Positions 35,441-44,950 of a stretch of 64,000 nucleotides of DNA are shown here, in pieces. The stretch is taken from positions 1 through 64,000 of the forward strand of contig NZ_JASPGD010000006.1 of NCBI RefSeq assembly GCF_030232885.1, given 5' to 3'. The notes beneath the pieces were generated by a model, which was not told where the DNA came from, ran no database searches, and worked only from the letters and a program-made list of their open reading frames with translations. The stretch comes from Corynebacterium sp. MSK297. GTDB taxonomy: Bacteria > Actinomycetota > Actinomycetes > Mycobacteriales > Mycobacteriaceae. Each line of letters starts with the position of its first letter. The first letter of the stretch is position 1. Position numbers and translations under genes: made by a program.

Positions 35441-37240
35441 CTAGTTTGCCACCACAGGAACCGAACGCTGCCCCTGCAAACCAGGCACTTCGCGCCAGAA
35501 CGATGTCTCACTGCCACTGGCTGGAAGCTGCAGTGTCGCGTGCGCATCAGTGATATACAACGATGAACCAGAAGCCGCCACGGCCACCACCGGTGCGGTC
35601 ACATTGCCCGACGGCAACGACGACACCGCGGAGCCATCCTGCTCCACACGCCACACCGGCGTATCAGCCGCAGACGTACCCACCAACACTGAACCATCCG
35701 GCTGCCAATCCAAACTCAACGCTGTACCACCGATCTCGGTGGCCATCTCATGCACATTCACGATCTTGCGCTCACCAGTCGTGGTGTGTTGCACAACGCC
35801 GGTATACACATGGCCGTCAATAATCATCGCCGCTGTTGCGCCACTATTGGACAATCGCAACACAGAAATCTCGCCATCGATCTCATCCAGTGCAGAAGTA
35901 TCAACCTTATCGGTGGATAGCTCACCGGAAGTCGTCGAACGGACCACACGCACAACCTGCTTATCCTGTGTAGCCACCCACACCGCGCCACCCCCATGTT
36001 CCAGTGTTGGGCGGGTGATGAATTCGCTGGACAACGCCTCTTCCAATGTTCCATCCAGCTCGCCAACAAACAACTGGGATTCTCCCCCACCAGCAGATTG
36101 CGCCGTACCAGCACCACGCGAACGCACCACCGCAACCGTGCCATCAACGCCAATATCCGCGGCACTGACATCTGTCAGCTCACCAGCATCGTCGTCAAGC
36201 GGCACCCGCTGATCAGAAGCGACCCGCACCAAAGAACCATTCGCCAACGCATACAACGGACTCACGCCATCCGACGAAGCCTTCGGGTTCAGCCCAGCAA
36301 AATCATCGGTGGAAAGCGTTTCTAAACCATCACGGACCGGAACATCATCGATCAATACCGAATACGGACCCGGCACCGAAGCAGTCGCCAACGTCCACAC
36401 CAGCTGTGCGGCAAACTGCATGCGCTGCTCAGTGCTCATCGAGGACATCCCAGAGAACTTATAGGTACCCTCATCAATGCCCAAAAACGTGGCATCCTCC
36501 GGCACATAATCCTTCGTCGCGGGAGACAAACGTGACGACGGCCCTGCAACCAGCATCGTCGCCAATGACGCACCCAACGACTCTTGCTGTGAATACAACC
36601 ACCGTCGGTCAGACACCAAGACGCTGCCAGTCGAATCGAAGAAATACAGCGACTGCGGCTGGTACTGGTTTCGCAATTCATTGCGCTCAATCACGACGCC
36701 GGACGGCAAGGACGAAATCCGCCACTGATTATCAACCAGTTCCATTTCCACGCTGGTCTCATACAAACCATCTTCGGGCAGGTATTTTCCACCATCGCCT
36801 AGCTTGCCGATGACGGTACCACGCACATTAAACTTCCGCTTCGCAGAATCCGACGGCCCCGACGCGGTATTGAATTCGATGCGGTCGACGATCAGCATAT
36901 CATCGTGGTGCGGCTGCCAATTGCTCTTCGCATTATCGGTGAGATACCGCTTCGCTGCACGATAGTCACCGTCTGGGCTTGCCGACGCGCGGTAAAAATC
37001 ACGCAGCAACAAATCCGGTTCTTGCCCGTCAGTCGGCCCGATATTCATGTCATCATCCGGGTTTGCCGAATCCTCAAATGGGCGCAACGCCTGCGGGGCA
37101 GTATCACGCGGCAAGGAACTACACGCCGCCACAAACCCCAGGCTGCCAGCCATGAGTACCGCGAGGCTGCCGCTGCGCACAACATACAGGCCTCGCTTGC
37201 CGAAAAATCTCCGCATACACTGCTTATTCTGCATCATCAT
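35441..37240 (-). CDS. lpqB: Lipoprotein LpqB, MtrAB accessory
   Basis: A lipoprotein of about 600 residues. The signal peptide (SGSLAVLMAGSLGFVAAC) ends in a lipobox, followed by SSLPRDTAPQ. A GerMN-like domain (~200-320, SSRLSPATKDYVPEDATFL) is followed by a beta-propeller-like C-terminal domain (LSLDWQPDGSVLVGTSA). In mycobacteria LpqB binds the sensor domain of MtrB and modulates MtrA signalling. I choose ATG 37240, six bases after GAGG; an ATG at 37246 abuts that RBS. The start lies inside the 3' end of mtrB, so expression is coupled. Confidence 0.93.
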   Translation of the reverse strand: MMMQNKQCMRRFFGKRGLYVVRSGSLAVLMAGSLGFVAACSSLPRDTAPQALRPFEDSANPDDDMNIGPTDGQEPDLLLRDFYRASASPDGDYRAAKRYLTDNAKSNWQPHHDDMLIVDRIEFNTASGPSDSAKRKFNVRGTVIGKLGDGGKYLPEDGLYETSVEMELVDNQWRISSLPSGVVIERNELRNQYQPQSLYFFDSTGSVLVSDRRWLYSQQESLGASLATMLVAGPSSRLSPATKDYVPEDATFLGIDEGTYKFSGMSSMSTEQRMQFAAQLVWTLATASVPGPYSVLIDDVPVRDGLETLSTDDFAGLNPKASSDGVSPLYALANGSLVRVASDQRVPLDDDAGELTDVSAADIGVDGTVAVVRSRGAGTAQSAGGGESQLFVGELDGTLEEALSSEFITRPTLEHGGGAVWVATQDKQVVRVVRSTTSGELSTDKVDTSALDEIDGEISVLRLSNSGATAAMIIDGHVYTGVVQHTTTGERKIVNVHEMATEIGGTALSLDWQPDGSVLVGTSAADTPVWRVEQDGSAVSSLPSGNVTAPVVAVAASGSSLYITDAHATLQLPASGSETSFWREVPGLQGQRSVPVVAN

Positions 37241-38969
37241 GGTCATCCTCAGCCCCTGCGCCGGTAGCTTTCTCAGCCCTTGCGCCGGGTGCTACTACAT
37301 CCGGTTGCCCGCCAGTGGGTTCGGTTTCCGCTAAATCCGAAAAATCTGGAGCGACCATCAGCTCCAACGGAGCCGGATCTACCTCACCGCGCGGGGTCCG
37401 TGGCAGCACCAGGCGGAAAGTCGCGCCCACGCCTAATTCGCCAACGGCATCCAATATCCCGCCGTGCAACTGCGCATCCTCGCGGGCAATCGCCAATCCC
37501 AAACCGGTGCCACCAGAATGCCGCTTACGCGAAACATCCGCACGCCAGAAGCGGTTGAACACCAGATCTTCCTGGCCGTCTTTGAGCCCCACGCCTTGAT
37601 CGGCCACCAGCACCGCAATCGCGTGCTCATTCGACCCGGCAATCACCCGGATTGGATTGCCTTCCGAGTGGTCAATCGCATTAGCTAGCAAATTACGCAA
37701 AATCCGCTCGATCCGACGAGAATCACCGGCGATGGTCAAAGCGTCGTCAAGACCAAAAAAGCGGACCTTGACATCTAATTTATCCGCCAAATGCTCCACC
37801 TGGTTCCACGCAGCATCCAAGCTGGATCGCACATCAATCTGGGTTTCAGACAAATCAGCCACCCCGGCATCGTGCCGCGAAATCTCCAACAGATCACCCA
37901 ACAAGTCTTCGAACTTATCGAGCTCGCGCGTCATCAGCTCGGTCGCACGACGAGTGTGCGGGGCCAGTGAATCTGCATCAGAAGCGATCATATCCGCGGC
38001 CATGCGCACCGTTGTCAAGGGTGTGCGCAGTTCGTGCGAAACATCCGAAGTGAACTGGCGCTGCAAATCACCGTATTCTTCCAGCTGGTTAATCTGGCGC
38101 ACCAGCTTATCGGCCATGTCATTAAACGACATCGCTAACCGCGCCATCTCGTCCTCGCCCTCGACGACCATGCGTTCGCGCAAATGCCCGCCCGCCAAGC
38201 GTTGCGCAGTACGGGACGCAGAGCGAATCGGCACAATCACCTGTTGGGTGGCCAACCAAGCAATCCCCACCAACAGCACCAGCACGACTACACCCGCAGT
38301 AGACAACAGGCCGCGCAGCAACGCCATGGTGGATGCTTCTGATTCCATCGACAGCGCCAGATACACCTGGGCGCCCGGAATATCGGATTGCGTCGGTGAA
38401 CCAATCAGCAGCGCGTCATAGACCGTGCCGTCAGCACGCTCCACCGGGGTGAACTGATAAGAAACGTGCCCCTCAGAGACATACCTGCGCAGTTCCGCGG
38501 GCACACGGAACCCCTCCGGAGCCGTCGTCAAAGAGTCATCGCCGTTATCGACAACGATGATGGCGTCATAGATGGCAGATGCATCACTAGATTCGCTACT
38601 GGAATGGGAAATAGATGCGCGCGCCGAGGTGATACGCACCTGCACACTATTAGCTGAACCGGTGGCGTTAATTTGCTGTTCGACGGCAAAACGAGCGCGG
38701 TCAATTTCCTGGCTGGCGACATCGAGCTTCTGATCCACCAGACGCTGGGTGATCACCGAGATCAACGCGAAAGCCAGCACCAGCATTACCACGAGTGAAG
38801 ACACGAAGATCGAGACGATCAAACGCACCTGCAACGACGAACGCCAGTACTCCAGCATGCTCATGCGCAGGTGACGCAGGCGGTTTTTCGAACCACCAGG
38901 ACGAGCAGAACCAGCAACCTTGTTCTTGCTTACTGAATCACTGGACGTAGACGCGGCGGGCTTTTTCAC
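37224..38969 (-). CDS. mtrB: Sensor histidine kinase MtrB
   Basis: A 581-residue two-TM sensor kinase. TM1 (LIVSIFVSSLVVMLVLAFAL) and TM2 (GVVVLVLLVGIAWLATQQVI) flank an extracytoplasmic domain of about 150 residues. Then come HAMP, HisKA with the phospho-acceptor in SHELRTPLTTVRMA, and HATPase with N box ANAIDHSEG, G1 DQGVGL and G2 GGTGLGLAIA. With MtrA it controls cell-wall hydrolase and osmoprotection genes. It lies 11 bases downstream of mtrA and overlaps lpqB. The C-terminal ~50 residues are an acidic, Ala/Gly-rich tail. Confidence 0.96.
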   Translation of the reverse strand: MKKPAASTSSDSVSKNKVAGSARPGGSKNRLRHLRMSMLEYWRSSLQVRLIVSIFVSSLVVMLVLAFALISVITQRLVDQKLDVASQEIDRARFAVEQQINATGSANSVQVRITSARASISHSSSESSDASAIYDAIIVVDNGDDSLTTAPEGFRVPAELRRYVSEGHVSYQFTPVERADGTVYDALLIGSPTQSDIPGAQVYLALSMESEASTMALLRGLLSTAGVVVLVLLVGIAWLATQQVIVPIRSASRTAQRLAGGHLRERMVVEGEDEMARLAMSFNDMADKLVRQINQLEEYGDLQRQFTSDVSHELRTPLTTVRMAADMIASDADSLAPHTRRATELMTRELDKFEDLLGDLLEISRHDAGVADLSETQIDVRSSLDAAWNQVEHLADKLDVKVRFFGLDDALTIAGDSRRIERILRNLLANAIDHSEGNPIRVIAGSNEHAIAVLVADQGVGLKDGQEDLVFNRFWRADVSRKRHSGGTGLGLAIAREDAQLHGGILDAVGELGVGATFRLVLPRTPRGEVDPAPLELMVAPDFSDLAETEPTGGQPDVVAPGARAEKATGAGAEDDHDDAE

Positions 38970-38980
38970 ACTCCTCCCGC

Positions 38981-39697
38981 CTAAGCTGCAGGCTTCTTGC
39001 CTGTTTTATAGCCCACTCCGCGCACTGTGAGCACGATCTGCGGGTCTTCCGGGTCTTTTTCAATCTTCGCGCGCAGCCGCTGCACATGCACATTCACCAA
39101 ACGAGTATCCGAGGCGTGCTTATAGCCCCACACCTTCTCCAGCAACGATTCCCGAGTGTGCACTTGCCCTGGCTTGCGCGACATTTCCAGTAGCAAATCA
39201 AACTCCAGTGGGGTCAACGCGATCTCTTCGCCATTGCGCGTCACGGTGTGCTCGCTGGTATCAATGTGCAGGTCACCGATGACGATGCTTTCAGCAGAAT
39301 CCGCGGCGTCGTCATGCGAAGCCACCGACGGGCGGAGGCGGGCACGGATGCGCGCGATCAGTTCCTTGTGTTTGAAAGGCTTCGTGATGTAGTCGTCGGC
39401 GCCCGATTCCAGCCCCAAAACGACGTCAACGGTATCGGTTTTCGCGGTCAGCATGACGATTGGCACCGGTGATTCTGTGCGGATAGCGCGGCAAATATCC
39501 ACGCCGTTCATGCCTGGCAGCATCAAATCCAGCAAAATCAAATCCGGTTCATGCTCATGAAACGCCGGGACTGCCTCATTGCCGTCCGTCACCGCAATGG
39601 GATGAAAACCTTCGGATTCCAGCACGATAGTCAACATCTCGGAAATCGCTGGGTCATCATCAACTACCAGAATGGTTGCTGCCATCGTCGTATTCAT
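38981..39697 (-). CDS. mtrA: Response regulator MtrA
   Basis: A 238-residue OmpR-type regulator. The receiver domain has the acidic pocket VVDDD, phosphorylation site in LILLDLMLPGMNG, and Lys in ITKPFKHKEL. The winged-helix DNA-binding domain ends RLRAKIEKDPEDPQIVLTVRGVGYK. The start at 39697 directly follows GGAGG with no spacer and overlaps tmk by 38 bases; ATG 39685 (MAATILVVDDDP) is 12 bases from that RBS and is a fair alternative. Essential in mycobacteria, dispensable in C. glutamicum. Confidence 0.95.
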   Translation of the reverse strand: MNTTMAATILVVDDDPAISEMLTIVLESEGFHPIAVTDGNEAVPAFHEHEPDLILLDLMLPGMNGVDICRAIRTESPVPIVMLTAKTDTVDVVLGLESGADDYITKPFKHKELIARIRARLRPSVASHDDAADSAESIVIGDLHIDTSEHTVTRNGEEIALTPLEFDLLLEMSRKPGQVHTRESLLEKVWGYKHASDTRLVNVHVQRLRAKIEKDPEDPQIVLTVRGVGYKTGKKPAA

Positions 39698-40394
39698 CCT
39701 CCGGGGGTGGTGTTGCGGGAACGCTACGGTGGGCTAAATCAGCCCGGCGCGTGTGGATCGTTGCCATTATCTTATCGATGTCATCGCTGACTAGCCATTG
39801 ACTAACCCAATTCGACGACGCGAGTTGGTGATAAGCAGCATTCGTGTTGGTTTGTAGATCGCTGTCGCGTTCGTAGTGATCCCGCTGCCGGGTGGCATCT
39901 GCCTCCGAGCGCGATTGTGCGCGAGCAACAGCCACGTCGACGGGAACATCCAACAGGATCTGCAAATCTGGCTTCGGCAGCCCTAAGCGCCCAAATTCGA
40001 GTTCAGCGACCCAATCCGTCACAGCCTGTTCCCCGGTCCGCGCCCAGCTATAGGCGGCACTCGAGGCCACATAGCGGTCCAAGATCAGCACGGCATCGCT
40101 GTGGCTTGTGTTGTCGGCAGCGCCGGCATGGTTATCGGCATGATACTGCCACAACTTGTCCCTGCTCGCAGCCCGGTCCAAAGCAAAAAGCGTGGCCATG
40201 GCATAAGGAGAATCGCTGAGATCCCCCATCCTGCCGTAGAGCGCCTCGCGTGCCAGCTGGGCGTGAATGGAGTTGTCGTAGTCCGGAAATGCCAACACCT
40301 CAACAGCGATGCCTTGTTGACGAAGCATCTTCATCAACGCAGTAACCGCGGTGTTTTTACCCGCACCATCGATACCTTCGATGGCAACAATCAT
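39660..40394 (-). CDS. tmk: Thymidylate kinase
   Basis: A 244-residue dTMP kinase. The P-loop is IEGIDGAGKNTAV at the N-terminus, the DRY-like motif is LDRYVASSAAY, and the LID region contains RSEADATRQRDHYERD. It phosphorylates dTMP to dTDP. The 3' end overlaps mtrA by 38 bases, and the start overlaps the upstream DUF4259 gene by four (ATGA), making one minus-strand operon with mtrAB-lpqB. The C-terminal tail is short and acidic. Confidence 0.93.
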   Translation of the reverse strand: MIVAIEGIDGAGKNTAVTALMKMLRQQGIAVEVLAFPDYDNSIHAQLAREALYGRMGDLSDSPYAMATLFALDRAASRDKLWQYHADNHAGAADNTSHSDAVLILDRYVASSAAYSWARTGEQAVTDWVAELEFGRLGLPKPDLQILLDVPVDVAVARAQSRSEADATRQRDHYERDSDLQTNTNAAYHQLASSNWVSQWLVSDDIDKIMATIHTRRADLAHRSVPATPPPEDEYDDGSNHSGS

Positions 40395-40741
40395 GACAAG
40401 GCTTCCAAGAACGGATCGAGGTCGTAGTCGCCGTCGACGCCATCGAGTAGCTCGGCGGCTGTTTCCGTGAGCTGTTCATCGGTTGTGCCCGACAGCTCAC
40501 GGATAAACGGGTACTCGGCAACGGCATCGCCTGCCGAAAACGGAGCTCCCGCCCAAATAGCCGCGATAGTCGCTGCGACCAAGCCGTGGTGGGCTTCTAC
40601 CTCGTTGGTGTCGTTACCTGCTGCGAGCAAGCATGCATCACGAACCGATTCGATGATGTCGTCGTCGTCAAGATCGACGAGCTCATCGAGAAAATCCTGG
40701 CTATTGTCGTCGGTGAAAATAGCTTCATCCCAAGATGTCAT
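40391..40741 (-). CDS. DUF4259 family protein
   Basis: A 116-residue acidic protein starting MTSWDEAIFTDDNSQDFLDE, the TW/SW...F..D.A.DFL pattern of DUF4259, with a conserved later segment AATIAAIWAGAPF. Function is unknown; members are scattered, sometimes near toxin-immunity genes. Start ATG 40741 follows AGGAG by six bases. It overlaps tmk by four bases and leads the tmk-mtrAB-lpqB run, where M. tuberculosis does not have it, so it is probably a later insertion. Confidence 0.75.
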   Translation of the reverse strand: MTSWDEAIFTDDNSQDFLDELVDLDDDDIIESVRDACLLAAGNDTNEVEAHHGLVAATIAAIWAGAPFSAGDAVAEYPFIRELSGTTDEQLTETAAELLDGVDGDYDLDPFLEALS

Positions 40742-40932
40742 GGAGTACTCCTGTCTCAATCTGCAGCAACTGGTCTAGTTTGACACACGCAGCAGCACAA
40801 CCGACACGTCAGCTCCTCATATATAAGTTGTCTCACAATAGCGCGGATTCGACGTCACCCTCTTTCTACTTTGAGATAAAGCTGTTATGGTTTGTTATCA
40901 AGTTGCAATCAACGCGAAAGGGCGCGCGTCCC

Positions 40933-42045
40933 ATGAGCCAACAAACCCGCCGGGCAATCGCTTTTATCGGTGGCGGCTGTCTTCTTGCGGGCGCAATTGG
41001 CTTCGGAGTCTGGCAGGTTTCAGACCCGGCAAACTTCTCCAATGCCTCGCAGGTGTACGAAGCAGGCCATACTCAGACCGAAACCGCCACCATCACAGAA
41101 ACCACCAGTGCTTCGGAAAGTTCTGCCCGTGCTAGTACATCAACACGCGACACTGCCGGGCAGAACGCGAACGAAAATAGCGCTGTCACGCAGGAAAATT
41201 CACGGCAGCAAAATACGCGGCATCGCTCCGCTCCACATTCGCTTGCCGACGCCCACGGGTTGCCCACCACCCCGCGCGAATCCCAGAGTTCCCGCCGCAC
41301 ACAGATTGATGCGGCAGACCCATTCCTTCCACCGCATGCGGTGATCCAGGCAGATCCCAAACCAGTCGAACCTACGGTGGTCTACCGCCCGCGGGGCTTT
41401 GAGGATCCACAGCCACAACAGCAAGGCAGCCAGCGCGGTGCTAGAAACCAAGAACCGAACGATTCCCTAGTGATCGCCGAACCGGCACCGGAAACGGATC
41501 GCCACAGCGACACGAGTGCCGACGGCGCTGGCCCCGGCGCTACTGCATCTGACGGTACTGGCCCAAATACCGCCAACGAGGGTGCCGCCAGAAACAGTGC
41601 TTCCGGGCAGGCCCGTATCCAGCAAGCGCCGGTAGAAGTACCACAGGCGATCCAGGATCTCACAACACTGGATCCGAAGCCTTTGCTCAATGAGACATTA
41701 GATCGCGCAGGTTTGCAGCCTGGTGCCGGAAAACCAGCGCAAGCAGGGCAACCCAGCGATGCAGGCGAGCCCAACGATACTTCGACGCAGGACCAACAGG
41801 TCCAGCGGTTCCACCAGAACGAGCACGCACCAGAAGCCGAAGCAGGAACTGCAGCAGAGACAGGCCAAACAGCGAACGCGCCTACTAGTGCCGAATTGCA
41901 CGACGCGCTTGCCCGCGGCACCGCAGCAGCGAATGAGGCAGCCACAACAGTACGCGAAGCCGTCGACGAGTTCGTCGGCACTGACTCCACCGACGTTGGC
42001 TCTACGGCACTCAGCAGCTCGAGTTCTGCATTCAGGGCTCGATAG
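40933..42045 (+). CDS. Hypothetical exported low-complexity protein
   Basis: A 370-residue protein with an N-terminal signal or membrane anchor (AIAFIGGGCLLAGAIGFGVW) followed by an almost wholly disordered region rich in Ala, Thr, Ser, Gln and Pro. Short recognisable spots are DPFLPPHAVIQADPKPVEPT and TLDPKPLLNETLDRAGLQPG. The C-terminus is Ser/Ala/Thr-rich. No family is recognised. A distant AAAGGG (ten bases) precedes ATG 40933; an in-frame extension upstream to 40735 has no support. It could be a cell-wall-spanning protein. Confidence 0.6.
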   Translation: MSQQTRRAIAFIGGGCLLAGAIGFGVWQVSDPANFSNASQVYEAGHTQTETATITETTSASESSARASTSTRDTAGQNANENSAVTQENSRQQNTRHRSAPHSLADAHGLPTTPRESQSSRRTQIDAADPFLPPHAVIQADPKPVEPTVVYRPRGFEDPQPQQQGSQRGARNQEPNDSLVIAEPAPETDRHSDTSADGAGPGATASDGTGPNTANEGAARNSASGQARIQQAPVEVPQAIQDLTTLDPKPLLNETLDRAGLQPGAGKPAQAGQPSDAGEPNDTSTQDQQVQRFHQNEHAPEAEAGTAAETGQTANAPTSAELHDALARGTAAANEAATTVREAVDEFVGTDSTDVGSTALSSSSSAFRAR

Positions 42046-42111
42046 CGGGGCAGGCCCGTAGCTGCTTGCTAGTGACAGATGCTGCGGAGAAGTTGCTTGG
42101 GGGTTCTGCTT

Positions 42112-43371
42112 CTAGGTCCGAGCGATAAAAAGTTCAGCGCTGGTTTCTGTTTCTTCGCTTGCTTCTACGCCTGTTTCCCTGCCAACCACGGCAAACTCCG
42201 CTTCTGCAGCACCCGCTGGTAACCAGACTGCTTCAGTAGGCCGAATGATGTGCTCCTCACAGCGCACCGCACCCCGGGTAACCAAGACGATGGCAGGCCC
42301 ATCATGTCCGCATCGCAACGTCGGTTGCTCACGGGTTAATTCGACACGCTCCAGCACAAATTCATCCGAATGCGCAGGATAACGCAACCGACCATCAGCG
42401 CTGCTGTATGGTTCCACGATCGGATCCGACACGCTAGAAAAATCCAGCACCTTCAACAGCTCTGGCACGTCAACGTGTTTTTCAGTGAGCCCGCCGCGCA
42501 GCACATTATCGGAATTTGCCATGATCTCCACGCCCATTCCTTCCAAATAGGCATGGAGCTGACCAGACTTCAGGCATATCGCTTGCCCCGGTTCCAACGT
42601 GACATGGTGCAGCAATAATGCACTCAGTACGCCGATATCCCCCGGGTAGCGGCGCTGTAAATCCACCACGGTACGCAGACTATCGAGAATCCATCCGGCG
42701 ACAGCCCCACAGGCGGAATCATCGGCAAGAATTGTGCTGGCCTCATCGACGACGGCACGGATCAAGTCCTCGCGGACATCGTCGGCAAGCGTTACCCAAC
42801 GACGAAACAACGCGTGCAGTTGTTCGGATTCACCGGCAGAACTCGCGCTGGATACAACCTCGATATAGGGTGCTAGCTCGGGACAATCGAGTACCGCGAA
42901 CAACTCCTGCGTACGCGCAATGGGGCGAAAGCCAGCCAGGGCCCGGAACCGCGTCAATGCCACAATAAGCTCAGGCTTGTGGTTGGGGTCTTTGTAATTG
43001 CGCTGTGGATCATCCAAGGCCAGCCCCGCCGCGTTTTCCCGTGCAAAACCAGCTTCGGCTTCAGCCCGAGTCGGGTGTGCCTGCAAAGACAATGGCTCGT
43101 CCGCAGCCAAAAGTTTCAGCATAAACGGCAACCGGCCACCGGTGTGGTGGTGCACGAACGCACCCAAATGATGGTGCGGATCAGCGGCGATATACTTATC
43201 CAAACTGATCAGCGTGTCATCGGACGCGACGACATGCGCAGGCCCAGCCGTATGCGCACCAAACCAGAGCTCGGCGATGTGATCACCGGTCGCTGGCTGG
43301 CCGGCTAGCTCAGGAAGCAACGTGGTTGAGCCCCAGGGGTAGCGGCGAATCGCCGGTCGGAGTGGCTGCAT
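42112..43371 (-). CDS. manA: Mannose-6-phosphate isomerase, class I
   Basis: A 419-residue type I phosphomannose isomerase that interconverts fructose-6-P and mannose-6-P for GDP-mannose. Zinc ligands can be placed: Gln and His in SLQAHPTRAEAEAGF, Glu in DPNHKPELIVALTRF, and His in SGQLHAYLEGMGVEIMANSD. The last segment is the signature of the family. The C-terminal cupin ends EAVWLPAGAAEAEFAVV. Followed by the mutase gene 56 bases upstream on the same strand. Confidence 0.93.
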   Translation of the reverse strand: MQPLRPAIRRYPWGSTTLLPELAGQPATGDHIAELWFGAHTAGPAHVVASDDTLISLDKYIAADPHHHLGAFVHHHTGGRLPFMLKLLAADEPLSLQAHPTRAEAEAGFARENAAGLALDDPQRNYKDPNHKPELIVALTRFRALAGFRPIARTQELFAVLDCPELAPYIEVVSSASSAGESEQLHALFRRWVTLADDVREDLIRAVVDEASTILADDSACGAVAGWILDSLRTVVDLQRRYPGDIGVLSALLLHHVTLEPGQAICLKSGQLHAYLEGMGVEIMANSDNVLRGGLTEKHVDVPELLKVLDFSSVSDPIVEPYSSADGRLRYPAHSDEFVLERVELTREQPTLRCGHDGPAIVLVTRGAVRCEEHIIRPTEAVWLPAGAAEAEFAVVGRETGVEASEETETSAELFIART

Positions 43372-43427
43372 AGATCGAAAACAATCCTTCTAGTGCGGGG
43401 TGTTTACTGCGGTCTGCGAAACTGCGG

Positions 43428-44822
43428 TTAGGACACCAGCGCCGAGATTTCGTCGACAAGCTCGGAGACTTGTTCCGGAGTTTCTGCTTCCACGTTCAAG
43501 CGCAACAATGGCTCGGTGTTGGACGCGCGCAGGTTAAACCACGCGGTGCTTGCTTGCAGGTTTACTGTCATTCCGTCTAATTCGTCGATATCTGCAGCTC
43601 GGTCGACAAAAGTCTGGCGCACTTTTTCGCGGGCAGCGGATTGCTCAGCAACCCGAAAGTTGATCTCGCCCGAGGCGGCATAATGCTGGTAGGAAGCCAT
43701 AAGCTCTGACAGGCTGCCGTCGTACGAGGCGAGGGCCGCAAGCATGTGGAGCGCGGCAAGCATGCCGGAATCCGCGTTGAAAAACTCGCTGAAGTAATAA
43801 TGGGCGGAATGTTCACCACCGAAAACAGCGTTATGCTTCGCCATTTCCGCTTTGATAAACGAGTGCCCGACCTTCGTGCGCACCGCGGTGCCGCCGGATT
43901 TTTCGACGAGCTCCGGCACCATCTTGGAGGTGATCAGGTTGTGGATGATCGTCGCACCCGGATAACGCTGGAGCATACGCTCGGCAATCAATGCACAAAT
44001 GGCGGACGGCGACACCGGCTGGCCCTTTTCATCCACCAAGAACACGCGGTCAGCATCGCCATCGAAGGCTAGTCCGACATCAGCGCCCTGTTCTACGGTA
44101 AAGCGCTGCAAATCCACCAGGTTCTTCGGATCCAGCGGGTTGGCCTCGTGGTTCGGGAACGTGCCATCCAGCTCGAAATACAACGGACGAATCTCGATGG
44201 GCAGGTCCGCAAAAACCGCAGGCACTGTGTGCCCGGCCATTCCATTAGCGGCATCCACGGCAACCACTAGTGGGCGCGCGGCAGACAACGGCACCAATTC
44301 ATTAAGGTACTGCGCATAGTCGGCTAAAATTTCGTGCCGGTCGACGGTACCGTGACTGGATTCCGGCGCCGCGGCCGAACAAGCGCTGCCGCCATCGTCG
44401 GCAAGATTTGCCAGGTAATCGGTGATAACTCCCAGGCCGGTATCCTGCCCCACCGGCTTGGCTCCGGCGCGACAGAGCTTGATTCCGTTATATGAAGCCG
44501 GGTTATGCGAAGCCGTGAACATCGCACCCGCGCAATCCAGCTGCCCTGCGGCAAAGTACAGCTCATCGGTAGAAACCAGCCCCAAAGCGGTGACATTCAC
44601 ACCTGATTCTGCAACCCCTTCTGCAAAGGCTGCAGCTAACTCCGGAGACGACGGGCGCATATCGTGGCCGACAGCGACACGAGTTTCGGTGCCGTGGTTT
44701 TTTAGGAAATCTGCAAATGCGCGACCGACGTTGCGGACGAAATCCGTGGTGATCTCGGATTCCACCAGACCGCGAATATCATAGGCCTTGATTACAGAGT
44801 TGAGGAATTGCGCAGAATACAT
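43428..44822 (-). CDS. manB: Phosphomannomutase/phosphoglucomutase
   Basis: A 464-residue alpha-D-phosphohexomutase converting mannose-6-P to mannose-1-P. Domain signatures: KAYDIRGLVES near the start, the phosphoserine loop GAMFTASHNPASYNGIKL, the metal loop AFDGDADRVFLVDE, sugar-binding GGEHSAHYYF, and the C-terminal phosphate-binding RASNTEPLLRLNVEA. I place the start at ATG 44822 because a TAGAAT -10 ends seven bases upstream; a longer frame to 44888 would extend through the promoter. Confidence 0.94.
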   Translation of the reverse strand: MYSAQFLNSVIKAYDIRGLVESEITTDFVRNVGRAFADFLKNHGTETRVAVGHDMRPSSPELAAAFAEGVAESGVNVTALGLVSTDELYFAAGQLDCAGAMFTASHNPASYNGIKLCRAGAKPVGQDTGLGVITDYLANLADDGGSACSAAAPESSHGTVDRHEILADYAQYLNELVPLSAARPLVVAVDAANGMAGHTVPAVFADLPIEIRPLYFELDGTFPNHEANPLDPKNLVDLQRFTVEQGADVGLAFDGDADRVFLVDEKGQPVSPSAICALIAERMLQRYPGATIIHNLITSKMVPELVEKSGGTAVRTKVGHSFIKAEMAKHNAVFGGEHSAHYYFSEFFNADSGMLAALHMLAALASYDGSLSELMASYQHYAASGEINFRVAEQSAAREKVRQTFVDRAADIDELDGMTVNLQASTAWFNLRASNTEPLLRLNVEAETPEQVSELVDEISALVS

Positions 44823-44829
44823 AATCGCC

Positions 44830-44835
44830 ATTCTA
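44830..44835 (-). promoter_or_regulatory. -10 hexamer TAGAAT, leaderless start at 44822
   Basis: TAGAAT ends seven bases before ATG 44822, and no Shine-Dalgarno sequence is present. Confidence 0.6.
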
Positions 44836-44950
44836 ACGGTCACGTGCCCGGAGGTTCCGATGAGTACGCACACAAAAAATGTTCCCATGGGGTATTAGCA
44901 GGAACTTACCGGGCAGCTAGCAGCTTTTAGGTTGGCTCAACTAATCCAGT